DNA of 64,000 bases, taken from Centrapalus pauciflorus. Its lineage: Eukaryota > Streptophyta > Magnoliopsida > Asterales > Asteraceae. The stretch spans positions 62,001-126,000 of the forward strand of contig JAANYP010000161.1 in NCBI GenBank assembly GCA_020465985.1, in the 5' to 3' direction. Shown piece by piece: positions 33,261-45,300 of the stretch; positions within the stretch are counted from its first letter, which is position 1, and every line of letters starts with the position of its first letter. The notes under the pieces are model-generated. The model saw only the letters and a program-made list of their open reading frames with translations. It made no database searches and was not told where the DNA came from. The position numbers were made by a program, and so were the translations under genes.

Positions 33261-36200
33261 ATGTCTCGTGAAGCACTAGCACTCGGATCCGAGAACAGAC
33301 CACCTGTTCTGTATCCTGACTAGTATGAACATTGGAAGTCCGAGTTCCTAAAGTTTGTCGGTATGCAACTCAACGGAAACCTTATGCTTCAATCCACATC
33401 TGAGGGCCCCGTTATCTACTATCGGGAAATCGCGGCTTGACCCAAGGCTGACCCCCCTGTTCTCGCATCAAAGGTTGAAAGGGAGCCCGCGAATGATGCC
33501 GAGCGAAACAGGCAGCATGCCGATAAGAGGGCTGAGTATCTCTATCAGGCCCTCCCCACTGATATCTTAGTCGGAGTAGACAGCAAAATGTCTGCTAAAG
33601 AAATGTGGGACGAGCTAGAAGTGCAAATGCTGGGTGAAGATCTAGATGACCGAGCGAAAATTGAGGAAGCTAAGGCTAAATTCACCAAATTCCGAGCCAA
33701 AGACAGGGAGTCGCTGCAGGCTACGTTTACTAGGTTCTGTGCAGTCCTAAATGACTTAAACAAACTGCACATCAAAAAGGACAAGGATGACATAAACAAC
33801 CAGTTCTTTTCAGCCTTAGCCCCCGAGTGGCAGATTGCATGTCGGGCCACACGACGATACCTGAATATTCCGGAAGTATCAATCAATGCCGTCTTTAAAG
33901 AGCTGAAAAAGTATCAGGGTGATGTGGATCAACGAAAACAGATGACAAATCAACTCGCATCATTGCTGCTATCTACTAAGACCGGCATCAAACCCACTGA
34001 TTCCCTAGCCTTGATCTCCAACACGAATATTCCCACTGCATCTTTTGCACAAGATTCATCTTCGTCACAGTACAGATATGCTTCTCTTCCGCTTGAGGAA
34101 ATGGATGAGGAAGAAGTCATTATTCAAGAACAAATAGCCTTGTGGACAAATCGTCTCCAACAACGACGTTTTTCCAACAAGACTAACAATCAGCTCCGCT
34201 ATGACACCGGTCCGTGGAGGTACTCAGATGACAGAAGGGATGAACGACGCGATGATTATCATCGGGATGACTATCGTAGGGATGACAGGGACGAGAGGAG
34301 ATACGACGATAGCCGCGACTATCGAGATGACCGCCGTTATGAAAGGCGAGATAATAGGCGTGATGATGGTAGGGATGACCGCCGAGACTATGATCGGAGG
34401 GACGACCGTAGTGATGACCGTAGGGACGACTGAAGGGATGATCGAAGAGAGTATGATCGTCGAGATAAAAGGAGGGATGAAAGCCGAGAACCTCACTGCG
34501 CCAACAAGAGGCCGGTGGAAAGGAGGGATGACAGACCCAGAGCCGATGAACCGAAGGGCGCCGAAGAGCGTCTCTGATATAAATGTGGGAAACCGGGCCA
34601 CTTTGCTCGGGAATGAAAAAACAAGTTTGACAGGGACGTAGGCTACTATGAGCGGAAGTTGGAAGCCGCTAAGAAAAGAACAGATGCCATGGCTCTCGTC
34701 ACCCAGGATGACTACTAGGATGCTGAAGATACCGACGAAGAGGATGATAAGGGAAAGAACTGCTATATGGTTGATCGTCTGGGATTGGATCACTATGCCA
34801 CTTCAACTTCTTCAGATTCAGACAATGCTGATGAGGGGGAGACAACGACAAATCCACCTGCATGTCTGATGGCAAAATCCGAAGATCCCGAATGTTCATC
34901 ATCTGGTTCAGAGACACAAGAGGTATATTCCTATTACATTCAAGAGCATGTAAATAATTTATCTGTAAATAGTGAATGTACATTGCACACACATATACTT
35001 GATCTAGAAGCTAGGTTAAATGCTGAAACTGAAAAGTGTGTGCAGGCTGAACATCTAGCCCAAGCATTAAAAGAGTCGTCTGAATTATATCAATCAAAGT
35101 GGTTAACAGATCACAATGTCATAAAACAGATGCTAATCGAAAACGTAGATGTTCAGGATATGAATAAGTACCTTGAATCTTGTATGGATAGGTTATCTAA
35201 TGAAAAACACTCTTTAAAAGAAGAAATATATGTACTTTCAAAACAGTTAGAGACAGTAAGTATGGAAAATATAGACAGTTTAGAAAAATTTAAAATGATA
35301 GAAGAAGAAAGAATAAGTTTGTACTCACGAAAAGACCCTTGACGATGCATTTTTAAATAGGGGTCAAACTGATCAAACTATTCACTTGAATCAGCCCAAA
35401 GAAACTAGGTTAGTAGGTTTTACCATTCTAAACAAGGAATCGGTTTTAAAAATCCTTAATATTTGGAAAAGGCTCAAAGAGTTTTACCTTTATTTTATGA
35501 CATGAATTATATGGGAGCTGGACTTAAATCTTTCTTTTTTGAGTCATCAAAAGAAGTTTTAAACCAAGAGGATGAGAAACGCGTTGAAAATAAACAAAAA
35601 GAAATATCTTTTCAATATAAAGAACTTAACGAGAGTTATTTTTCTAGAGTACCCACTTTAGAGGAAGACTTTTTGTCAACTTATTCAGAAGCTGAAATGA
35701 AAGCAAAAATTGTAAAACCAATTCCTCGACTTTATATTCCTACAAAAGTTCTTCAACATCAAATTACTGTTTTAGAAAAGGAATTAAAGTCAACTCAAAA
35801 GAAAGCACTTGATTTTCAAGAAGCTCTTCTTAAGAGTGAAGAAAAATTGTTAAATCAAACTTTTCAACAATCTGTAGAATTAAATGTCTATAGAGAAAAA
35901 TTTGACATGGTTTCTCAAACATTGAAAAATTTATTAAAAGAACCAACAGTTTCTCATCCCACCAAAATCCCATGTGTGTCATACAACAAAGGTAACACAA
36001 AAGATGAAACTTCTTCTATCAGTTGTAAAGGTGAGTGCTCAAAACCTTTTAAAGCTGAGGTTTCGAAAAAGACTCAGATTCAATCCAAGTCTTTTAAGAA
36101 ACCCACTCAACAACAAAAAGAAAATTCTGTAAAGTCTAAATCTTCCATGCATACTGACTCCAATCATTTTGTTCCTACAAATTATGTAAGAAGAGTCCCT

Positions 36201-36740
36201 AAAACCACCATGCAGGATTTTTCAAGTTTTTTTTGTGAAGAAGGCTGTAATGCCATTTGAATTTATTTCTAGAGATAGGATGTCTGTAATCTCAGAAACA
36301 ATGTGTGTAACGATGTAACGAATTCTTCTGTTTGTTTAAAGTACTCTTTCAGTGAATTGTTTAATTTATGTCCAACTCCTTATAGACGTCAGGTTCCTGA
36401 AATGAATGCTTTTGTGTCATATCCTGCAAAAAGAAATCGCAAAAAGAAAACAAAAAATGTTGCATCATTGGCCACAAAGAAAAATGAGACTTGTCCTTTT
36501 CCGTGGCCCAAATCCAAAGCAAAGGTCAAAAAGGTCTCAAAATGTCAAAAACCGAGGGTAATTTCATCGCCTAAGGTTCCAAAGCCTAATAAATCCAATC
36601 TTCAACGGATTCCAAAAGGCTATGCATCTGGACCACACATAAACTCTAAATGGGTTCCTAATACTGCACACGTGCCATATACACCTGAAACTCCTAACAA
36701 AAAGGGACCCATATTGAGATGGGTACCCAAAGTTGTGTGA
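33261..36740 (+). pseudogene. gag: Element C gag, about 1160 codons, RD-rich, with stops
   Basis: The start is ATG 33261. The gag domain (SAKEMWDELEVQML, FTRFCAVLNDLNKL, LAPEWQIACR) is followed by a strongly charged Arg/Asp repeat (codons about 317-400), a zinc knuckle (codons 439-452), a coiled coil (to about 35960) and a Lys-rich tail ending WVPKVV at 36740. In-frame stops in the first frame: TAG at codon 21, TGA at 60, TGA at 391, TGA at both outer Cys positions of the knuckle (439 and 452) and TAG at 486. Frameshifts occur near 35335 and 35460. It is one of the longest Gag proteins I would expect for copia; the coiled coil may support particle assembly. Confidence 0.82.
34206..34460 (+). 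repeat. Arg/Asp dipeptide-rich repeat region of C gag
   Basis: Degenerate units built on GGGATGAC/CGTGATGAC encode runs such as DDRRDERRDDYHRD and YRDDRRYERRDNRRDD. The reverse strand reads as a long hydrophobic ORF, which is a shadow. RD/RE-rich tracts are known from splicing and transcription factors (U1-70K, NELF-E). Confidence 0.85.
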
Positions 36741-37011
36741 TCTTAATGCAGATGGTTCATGGTTACTTCTGATCAAGACCCGTTCTTCAATGAATTGGCT
36801 TCTAGTTACCATAGACTAGGACCCGTTCTTATGCTTGTCGGTTGTGCTTAAACCGACACGTTTGGATTCTGTGCACACAGCTCAGGACCCTGTCTTATTT
36901 CATCATGTTTTTCTAAACATCTGGGTTCATAACACGGTTTGATTGTCAATAAAAGATGGATGTGTTTGAATGCATATAGTTTTTCATTATACGAATTTAT
37001 CAATTTTTCAG
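36732..37011 (+). other. Possible intron joining gag and pol of C
   Basis: After the Gag tail WVPK there is a GT (weak donor AAA then GTTGTG at 36732) and, 280 bp later, a pyrimidine-rich acceptor (TTATCAATTTTTCAG ending 37011). Removing it would place WVPK directly in frame with the pol start ANSILYMDSGCS. The segment itself has stops in all frames relevant to read-through. The signals are inferred by eye. Confidence 0.4.
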
Positions 37012-40000
37012 GCTAACTCCATCTTGTATATGGATTCGGGTTGCTCCAAGCATATGACTGGGAGAAGAGAATTGCTGTCCAACGTAGTTGAACAATATTG
37101 CGGGACGGTAAAATTCGGGAACAACCATCAGGCTCATATAAAAGGATACGGGGACTTAGTCTTGAATAATCTAGTGATCAAGGACGTTGACTATGTTGAG
37201 GGATTATCACATAATCTATTTAGCATAGGACAGCTCTGTGATAAAGGACTAGAAGTAACATTTAGGGCTAAGAACTGCAGTGTAAAGAGTATGGATGGCA
37301 AAAAAATCTTATCTGGTTCCCGTAACTCTAACCTTTACACCGTAGACGTAGCCAAGCACATTGTTAAGGATAGCATTTGCAACCTATCAAAAGCCTCTTC
37401 AAAAGACTCTTAGTTGTGGCATAGAAGGTTATCCCACTTAAATTTTGACAATATCAACAAGCTGGCTGCGAAACAACTGGTTAAAAGTCTCCCAGAATTA
37501 CGATATGAAAAAGACCATCTTTGTGGAGCTTGTGAGAAAGGAAAGATGAAGTGATCATCTCACAAACCAAAACCTAAACGATCAATGAAAAGAGTATTGG
37601 AGTTACTTCACATGGATTTATGCGGACCGATGCGGACCCAAAGCATAAATGGGAAGCGATATGTGTTGGTTATCGTTGACGACTACTCACGATATACCTG
37701 AGTTAAGTTCTTGCGATCCAAGGATGAGACGGCTCAAATAATCATAGATTTTATAAAGAGTGTCGAAACCCAACAGCAACTGTCAGTTCCATCAATCAGA
37801 TCCGATAACGGCACGGAGTTCAAGAATTCTGTAGTTGAGAGCTTCCTTCGATCCAAAGATATTCACCATCAGTATTCTGCTGCTAGAACACCACAACCAA
37901 ATGGAGTCGTGGAAAGGCGTAACCATACCCTTGTGGAAGCCGCTCATACAATGCTAACCTACTCAAAGCTACCTCCATTCCTGTGGGCCGAAGCCGTATC
38001 AACAGCTTGTTGTACACAGAAACGTTCCATAATCCATAAGCGCTTCAATAAAACTCCTTATCTACTCTTTCTGAATAAAGTACCTTTTATCAAGTACTTA
38101 CGTGTATTTGGTTGCAGGTGCTATGTGCTGAACGATAAAGACAACCTCGGGAAATTTAACGAAAAAGCGGATGAAGCGATCTTCATTGGATACTCATCCA
38201 ACTCGAAGGCTTATCGTGCATTCAATACCCGAACCAGGACAGTCAATGAAAGTGTGCATGTCACATTTGATGAGTTGGCTGAACTGGCACCCAAAGTTGA
38301 TCATACAGGACCTCGCATTACAAAAATGCCTGGAGACTCTTCTACTCACCCTACTTCTTTTTCATCTTCCGATTTAGTTAATTTATTTGATCCTTTTTAC
38401 GTAGAATTTTTCGGTCCAAACGCTAATGTTTCTAATGTTGCTAATAATGTAGGTAATCCATCCAACAATTCAACTGCATCACAAAGTTTATCCGCTCCAT
38501 CTTCATCCACATCATACCCTCATCCATCAACATCATCCACTGATACATCCGCAGTTGAATCTACTCTTGTAATACCCTCACATATAATGCAAAATATCCT
38601 TCCTTAATCTGAACACTCGGACCTCGAACTGGAACCAGTGGTACCATCACTTGAAACCATTGACCATGAATCATCATCCATCCCCACTTTAACCACTGAG
38701 ATTCCATCCCGATCACCCCTTCCACACGAGACTAAATGGACCTGAAGTCACCCAACCGATCAGATCATTGGTGATGTTTCAACTAGTGTCCAAACACGTA
38801 GGACGTCTGCTAATGAATGTCTCTTCACATCATTCCTTAGTATGATAGAGCCCGCTCGTGCGGATGAAGCCCTAAAAGACCTAGACTGGATAGTTGCAAT
38901 GCAAGAAGAACTCAACCAGTTTGAACAACTCAAAGTATGGCGGTTAGTTCCCAAGCCAAAAGACCGTACAGTGATCAGAACAAAGTGGATCCATAAGAAC
39001 AAACGAGATGAGAACGGCATTGTGATAAGTAATAAAGCGAGACTTGTTGCCAAAGGCTACCGACAACAAGAAGAGATAGATTATGACGAGACCTTCGCTC
39101 CAGTTGCACGGATCGAAGCAATCAGAATATTCTTGGCGTACACGGCACACAAGGACTTCAAAGTGTACCAGATGGACGTCAAGACAGTCTTTCTTAACGG
39201 TGAACTTAACGAAGAGGTGTACGTTGAACAACCACAAGGATTTGTTGACGCACATAAACCTGACCATGTTTATGTGCTAGACAAAGCCCTCTATGGTTTA
39301 AAATAAGCACCTCGCGCATGGTATGATAGTCTCTCAAATTTTCTTATCTCTGCTGGTTTCAGCAAAGGTGTGGTGGACACAACTCTGTTCACGAAAAAGG
39401 AAGGCCCACACATAATGCTAGTACAAATATATGTCGACGACATTATATTTGGATCTACTGACAGTAATATATGTATGGATTTTTCAGCCCTAATGGAGTC
39501 CATGTTCGAGATGAGTATGATGGGGGAAATGAATTTTTTCCTCGGATTACAAGTCAAACAACTCGAGAATGGGATTTTTGTGAACCAGTCGAAATATACT
39601 CTTGACATTCTCAAGAAGTATAAGTTAGACTCTTGCTCGAGTATCACAACTCCCATGGCCTCCAACTGTAAGTTAGACACCGATCCTTCTGGGAAAAGTG
39701 TCGATAATACAACTTACAGAGGGATGATAGGCTCCTTATTGTATATGACTGCTAGTAGGCGTGATATAATGTTTTCAACATGTATATGTGCTTACTTTCA
39801 GGCCGACCCGAAAGAATCACACCTAACTGCGGTTAAACGCATTTTTCGTTATCTTAAGGGTACCCGATCTTGGTCTCTGGTATCCAAAGGGAATCGATTT
39901 TGATCTTACCGCCTTTTCAGATGCTGATTTTGCAGGTTGTTGAGTTGACAGAAAAAGCACGTTGGGAGGAATACAGTTCTTGGGGACAGACCGGTGAGTT

Positions 40001-40377
40001 GGTCCTCCAAAAAGCAGAATTGTGTTTCAACATCCACAGCTGAAGCTGAGTATGTAGCAGCTGCAAGCTGTTGCTCTCAAGTGCTGTGGATGAGAACGCA
40101 ATTACGCGATTATGGATTCTCACTCACCAATATCCCAATTTATTGTGATTCTCGAAGTGCAATTGTCATTTCTTGCAATCCCGTGCAGCACTCTCGAACA
40201 AAACACATAGATATCAGGTAACATTTTATTAAAGATCATGTAGAAAATGGAACAAATGAGTTATATTTTGTTGCCACGGAATATCAACTTGCGGATATCT
40301 TTACTAAATCTTTAGACAAACCTCGTTTTCAGTTTTTAGTATCCCATATCGGCATGTTGAAAACGCCTTCCAATTAA
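37012..40377 (+). pseudogene. pol: Element C pol with premature stops
   Basis: The domains are all present: protease MDSGCSKHMTG (about 37033), GAG-pre-integrase with LWHRRLSHLNF, integrase (CGACEKGKMK zinc region, SDNGTEF at about 37802-37822, ERRNHTLVEAA), a Ser/Thr-rich integrase tail, RT (YVDDIIFGS at about 39429-39455) and RNase H (AEAEYVAAASCCSQ, KHIDIR, ADIFTKSL), ending TAA 40375-40377. In-frame stops lie near 37411, 37552, 37699, 38605, 38741, 39304, 39942 and 40219. Most are consistent with C-to-T or G-to-A change (CGA to TGA, CAA/CAG to TAA/TAG, TGG to TGA). One frameshift lies near 39870. Confidence 0.9.
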
Positions 40378-40665
40378 ATATCAGATATTGTCTTAAATAA
40401 TTCTATTTCAATCTATCATGTTTGAAATTCCTTTATTTTAGAAAATATCTATTATTTAAATTTAAGGTTTATGTCACAAAATTAAAATTCAATATTTCCT
40501 TATCTATATACATCTTTAATAATTAATGATCCTGACAAATTGCTGTGTGAATTGTTCATCACTGAGTGGGACGCAAACATAATCCAGATTTGTCTGTATC
40601 TTTAAGGCTAAATAGGTTCAAGGATTTACTCTCAAAAATATAAAGAAGCGAAGAGGTGTTTATTT

Positions 40666-40679
40666 GAGGGGGAGTATAG
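40666..40679 (+). promoter_or_regulatory. Internal polypurine tract between pol and AORF of C
   Basis: TTTGAGGGGGAGTATAG lies about 290 bp after the RNase H stop and has the same G5AG core as the true tract at 45637. It is followed by A/T-rich sequence and then the AORF promoter. Confidence 0.6.
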
Positions 40680-41101
40680 TTAGGATGTTAATTTTTATAA
40701 TTCCTTGTTCCTTTTATTTTTATTATTTCTCTTAGTTAATTTTTTTTTAAATTTTAGGTTGCTTAATTTTTACATTTTAAAGGTTAATTTAATAGGTCAG
40801 AAATTCCAAAAAGATTTTATTTGTTTAAATCTGTCATAAAGCCAAAAACATTTTATCTTAGTTTATTTTATTTTATTGTCTTAACTTAATTGTTGAAAGA
40901 AAATCTCAAAAATAATTTATTGTGCATTTGATTATTTTATTTGTTTAAATTGGGCCAAATTTGTGTTAAAATTTTTTTTGTTTGTATTTATTTTTAAGGC
41001 CAAAGATATTTTTCTTTGTGTGTGTGTGTATTGGTTGTGCAATCCGGCGGCAAATGTCACTTTGGGCGCAGATCCTATTGACCCGACCCGACCCGAGCCT
41101 C

Positions 41102-41109
41102 TATAAAAG
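41102..41109 (+). promoter_or_regulatory. TATA box upstream of the C extra ORF
   Basis: CTATAAAAGAGG sits just after a GC-rich stretch (CGACCCGACCCGAG) and is followed by a pyrimidine-rich leader (TCTTTCTTCTCTTTC), the typical look of a plant polymerase II promoter and transcript start. Confidence 0.65.
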
Positions 41110-41287
41110 AGGCGGGTCAACGGTCAACTCTCACATCTTTCTTCTCTTTCAAGTTTTCAAAACCATCTCTTCCTCTTCCTCCTTACCGTCGCCGACCACC
41201 GCCAAAACCCCCATTATCGACTTTCAAGCTTATTAGATCATCAATTTCTCTCGTTTTTCTTGCTTATTTTAACTTCGGCATCAGTAG

Positions 41288-42295
41288 GTAACACTTTTCT
41301 ACCTTTATTTTAGCCTTTAACTCCCTATTTTAACTGTTTGATTGTCAATATTTTCTTTCTTTTTCAATTCGGTTTTTCCCATTTTTAGGACTCTAAATCT
41401 ACTTTGTTTAGTTAGATATAGTTAAATGAATTGTTCCTTACATGTTTTTAGACTAGGATCTTCATTTTCATGCATTTTTGTGACAATCACCACTATTCAC
41501 GTTGCATGCTGCATGAACATCATTAATGAACTGTTGGACTTCGGACATCCAAATTCGGACCAAGCCCCCGAATTCCGATGCCCCCCTTAAACAAAATTCC
41601 AAGTTTTTCCAACTTCAAAGACCGAATTCGGACACTGTGCATCCGAACCAGGATCTTTGTTGATTCGAATTCGGTCCTTCAAAGCAAGTCCAAAATTTTC
41701 ATTGACTCTAACTTCATCATACACTGTTCATCCGAACGCAGATGGGATCCGAATTCGGTTCCCATTTGAATTATGGATTCCATCCGAATTCGTACCATTC
41801 CATCTCATTGCATACATACATCCGATTTCGGTCCTCATCCGAATTCACCTCACCATCCGAATTCAGACCATACACCTTCACAACTTCATCAGAATTCGGA
41901 CCAAATCATGCCATTATCATTCTTCATCCGGATTTCAGCTGGATCGAATTCGGTGATACAGTTCATCCGAATTCGGTCCATCCGAAATCCAACTCTTAGC
42001 ATATTTTTTAAATTTTTCCATGTTTGCATTTTCATTATAAATCAAAAATCCAAAAAGATTTTCATTCCGGTGCACCATTGGTTAGAGTTAGGATCAGTGT
42101 TTGAGTGTAAATGCCTGTTCTAACATTGGTCACTTAACGATTGACTTTGGACATTATTCAGTAGAATTTCATTCTACTAATAAAGACCTGATGCTTTAAA
42201 TAGATCAGGCAGTTTCTATTTCACACTTATCCAGACTTCATATCAATGTCTTAATATTTAAAGTCTTCTGTTCTAACTTTGATGCATCTTTATAG
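41288..42295 (+). other. Putative leader intron of the C extra ORF
   Basis: A donor (TAG then GTAACA) at 41288 and an acceptor (ATCTTTATAG) ending at 42295, with a CTAAC branch-like site at 42273-42277, bound a 1008 bp segment that ends five bases before the AORF ATG. It contains the second motif array of C. The short overlapping ORFs in three frames here are by-products of the repeated motif. Confidence 0.55.
41525..41995 (+). repeat. Second TCCGAATTCGG motif array of C, in the AORF leader intron
   Basis: About 20 variants of ATCCGAATTCGGTCC occur in 470 bp, including several full palindromic cores (for example near 41748, 41787 and 41968). It is the same motif as in the gag leader, about 8.5 kb away, and I do not see comparable density in the coding regions of C. 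Confidence 0.87.
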
Positions 42296-42300
42296 GAAAC

Positions 42301-45300
42301 ATGGAACCCGCAGTAGTACTTACCATACCCCATCCCCCCATTCCCAACAACAACGCCCAATTACCCGAACAATCTATTCTTCCCCAAGCCGAATTCATTG
42401 AGTTCATGCCACATAATTAGCAGCTTGATGTGTCCATCCTCACCCAAGAACCCCAAACACTAGCCTTCGACATCTTGACAAACCACCCAATCTACTACTC
42501 CCTTTCCACAGCTATCTCCGTTCCCCAAATCTACCTGCAACTATTCTGGAATAGGTTAAGATTTGTCGCCGATGCCGAACCTCACTTCACCACCACCATC
42601 GACTGTGTCCCAGTCAAAATAACCACCGCAGCCATACGTCATATCCTTCACCTACCCGCTGAAGCCCATTCCCTGAATCGCCTTCACTTTGCCCCCATTC
42701 CTTCCTTCCAAGAAACCCTTTCTGAAATTCAAGACTTGGGATATGACGGTTCACTCACCAAACCTTCCGATTTCAGGACCAAGAATCTCCAGGCTCACTG
42801 GAGGATTCTGTTTGACGTCATCAACAAGTGCTTCACCGCAAAGCATGCTGGCCACGACTCTACATCCACTCAAGTCCTAGCCATGTTCGCTGACTTTGCC
42901 TACGACCAACAAGTGGATTACGCGGCATTCCTCTTCGAGGAATTGAGGAGAGTTCAACTGGAGAGAGGCACCAAACGAGGACAAAAATACATCCCTCTCC
43001 AGCATTTTCTACAATTAATAGTTAAGTACGCCATGCACAACAATGAAGACATTCATGAGCGTCCAGAGGCATATGTCTACCCAACAATAGCGATCCAAAA
43101 GCTTAATCTGCCAAAAGGGACTCCTTCTGTACCAGTGATGACAATCCCACTGTCCCTTCTTCTAAGGGTAGTGCAATCTGAAAGGGTTCGGGCGTATATG
43201 CGAGATTTCAACCCGGATGAAGCTCGGTCAGATCCGACTGAGCCTACCCAGTCTGAAGGTGAGGTTAGAATGAGTGAGGAAGAGGGAGAAGCGGCGAACG
43301 TAGAACAATCAATGGGTTTCGGTGAGCGGGAGCTTGTGCATGTGAGAGAGGGAGGAGCCGGTGAGGCAGCAGAGACGGCGGATTCTGAGAGAACCGTCTC
43401 TGTTGTAAGAGGGATAGAAGTAACATCCGAGGGTGACCGCAGCCCAATCAGCCAGACAACCCTCTTTCTGACCATTAGTCCGATAGTCGAACTCACCCCA
43501 ACCACCCACTTAGCATCCTCTCAACAGGGTGCTACTTCATTCCACGGGGATTTACCACGCATGTCATCACCCTCTCATTCGGAGAGCCGTGGTGTTGAAC
43601 GAGGTCACACTCCTCCCCATGTGACCGAACATCTTTCTCCCACGATTCACTCCCCACCCCCACACACATCGCACGACGCCTTCGTGGCGTCCCCTTAACG
43701 AGCAGCCTCCGTGGCGGCTCCTTAAATTTCTTGATCTGCGCATCCCATAGTGGAGCCAGAAAGGACAGAAGGAAGACCTGAAGGTAACTTAGAGATGTTA
43801 ACGGCAGCTCTATGTACTGCTGGTGTTGTTATCCAGGCTGCCCTGGACGCCCATAAGGAGGCTGCCGAGGAACGACATACGGCCCTTTTATCATTAATTA
43901 AGGGTAAGGGTGTCGCTTCTGAGGATGTGCCTCCACCAGGGACCCGATCAGTCCAAATCATGATTCAAGAGCTATCAGATAAATTAGACGCACAGAACCG
44001 TTTAATACTTCAAGTCTAGGAGCAACTGAACTCCCGCATGGACCGTCTAGAATCTGCGGTGATCGAGATCCAGTGCCGTCCCCAGGCTGAGTCCTAGAAA
44101 CGGAAGCATGACGATCAGGACGACCCTGATCGCCATGAGGGGGAGAAGCGCCAAAAGTCTCAGTCTGGGGACTTAATGTTGATCGTAGGGGGAGCAGAAT
44201 CAGAAAGTACAGAGGTTCAGGGGTCAGGGGAAAAAAATGCACGAGGCTCAGGAGTATTTGATGATAGAAGACGAGCCCATGATTGAGGGTCCAGCTCCAC
44301 TAGATACAGCCATGGTAGAGTTCGAACCCTTACACAAAAAGGTTGAAATCATATTGGTGTCTGACTCAGACTCCGAGATTGATGACAACCAACCCTTAAT
44401 CATAGCTAAGCCTAAGCCTGAATCACCATAAAACTCTCTACCCCCAGCTCCACAACAAGAATCCCAAATAGTCCAAAACCCTCCCAAATCTCAAAGTCTT
44501 CCCTCAGTCTAACCTATAACCAAAGTGAAATTTAAGGAGCCAGGGCCCTCAGAAACTAGGCGGGTAGATATATTTGATGACCCTCTTGAGCAGCCCAGTG
44601 AATATGACAGAGGTGATCTATATTGGGTGGGTTGGTATTCAAAGGGCGAGGTACACACACTACCACCTGAATTGAAAGAGGAATTAAGACAAGAATGTCG
44701 GGGAAAATCCTCAAATTACTTGAAGCCAAAGCAGCAGAGATAGAAGAACCCCCCGTTCAGGGCCTTAAAGAATTTCTGCAAAAGTTTCCGCCAGAGTAGT
44801 TCCAGAATCCGTTTCTGGAAGAAGGGTTTAAGATGGTATTCAGAAAAAAGCCAGGGTCTTACAGCAAGCGCTTACTTATGGAACTGACCAACGTATCCAA
44901 AGCTGAATAGGCCGAATACAACCAATTAATGCTCAGGGAAAGGAGGTCCAAAGTCTCGAAATCAAAGATAAAGAAACTCCTCAGCATTATAATGTGCAGA
45001 AGAGCAAAAGTATAATATCCTGCCTTTCAGGTAGAGAGAGAAGATGACACAGTTGATGAGTTCTATGAGAAAGACTTGGACTTCATAAATGTGGACGACG
45101 TCAAATTTCTTCATAACCGGCTGAAAGGCAAAATCAGAAAGCGTCTGTCTCACATGACTACCGTAGGTGCCCTCATTCGAAGTATCAACCGTCGCTCTAT
45201 TATCATGTGCCTCAGAGATTTTCAAATGGAGATAGAGAGCGCGCTGTTTAAATATGGACTTCGAGCACCCGACCAAGATAGCTTCCTTCTCGCCCACCAT

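Noticed and set aside
34575..34577. Selenocysteine decoding of TGA in the zinc knuckle
   Set aside because: Land plants lack the selenocysteine insertion machinery.
34224..34793. Long hydrophobic minus-strand ORF with apparent membrane segments
   Set aside because: It is the reverse complement of the Arg/Asp codon repeat of C gag; the Ile/Val-rich composition is a by-product.
41578..42123. Three overlapping plus-strand ORFs in different frames
   Set aside because: They exist because the repeated TCCGAATTCGG motif rarely makes stops; codons are not conserved and the segment fits an intron.
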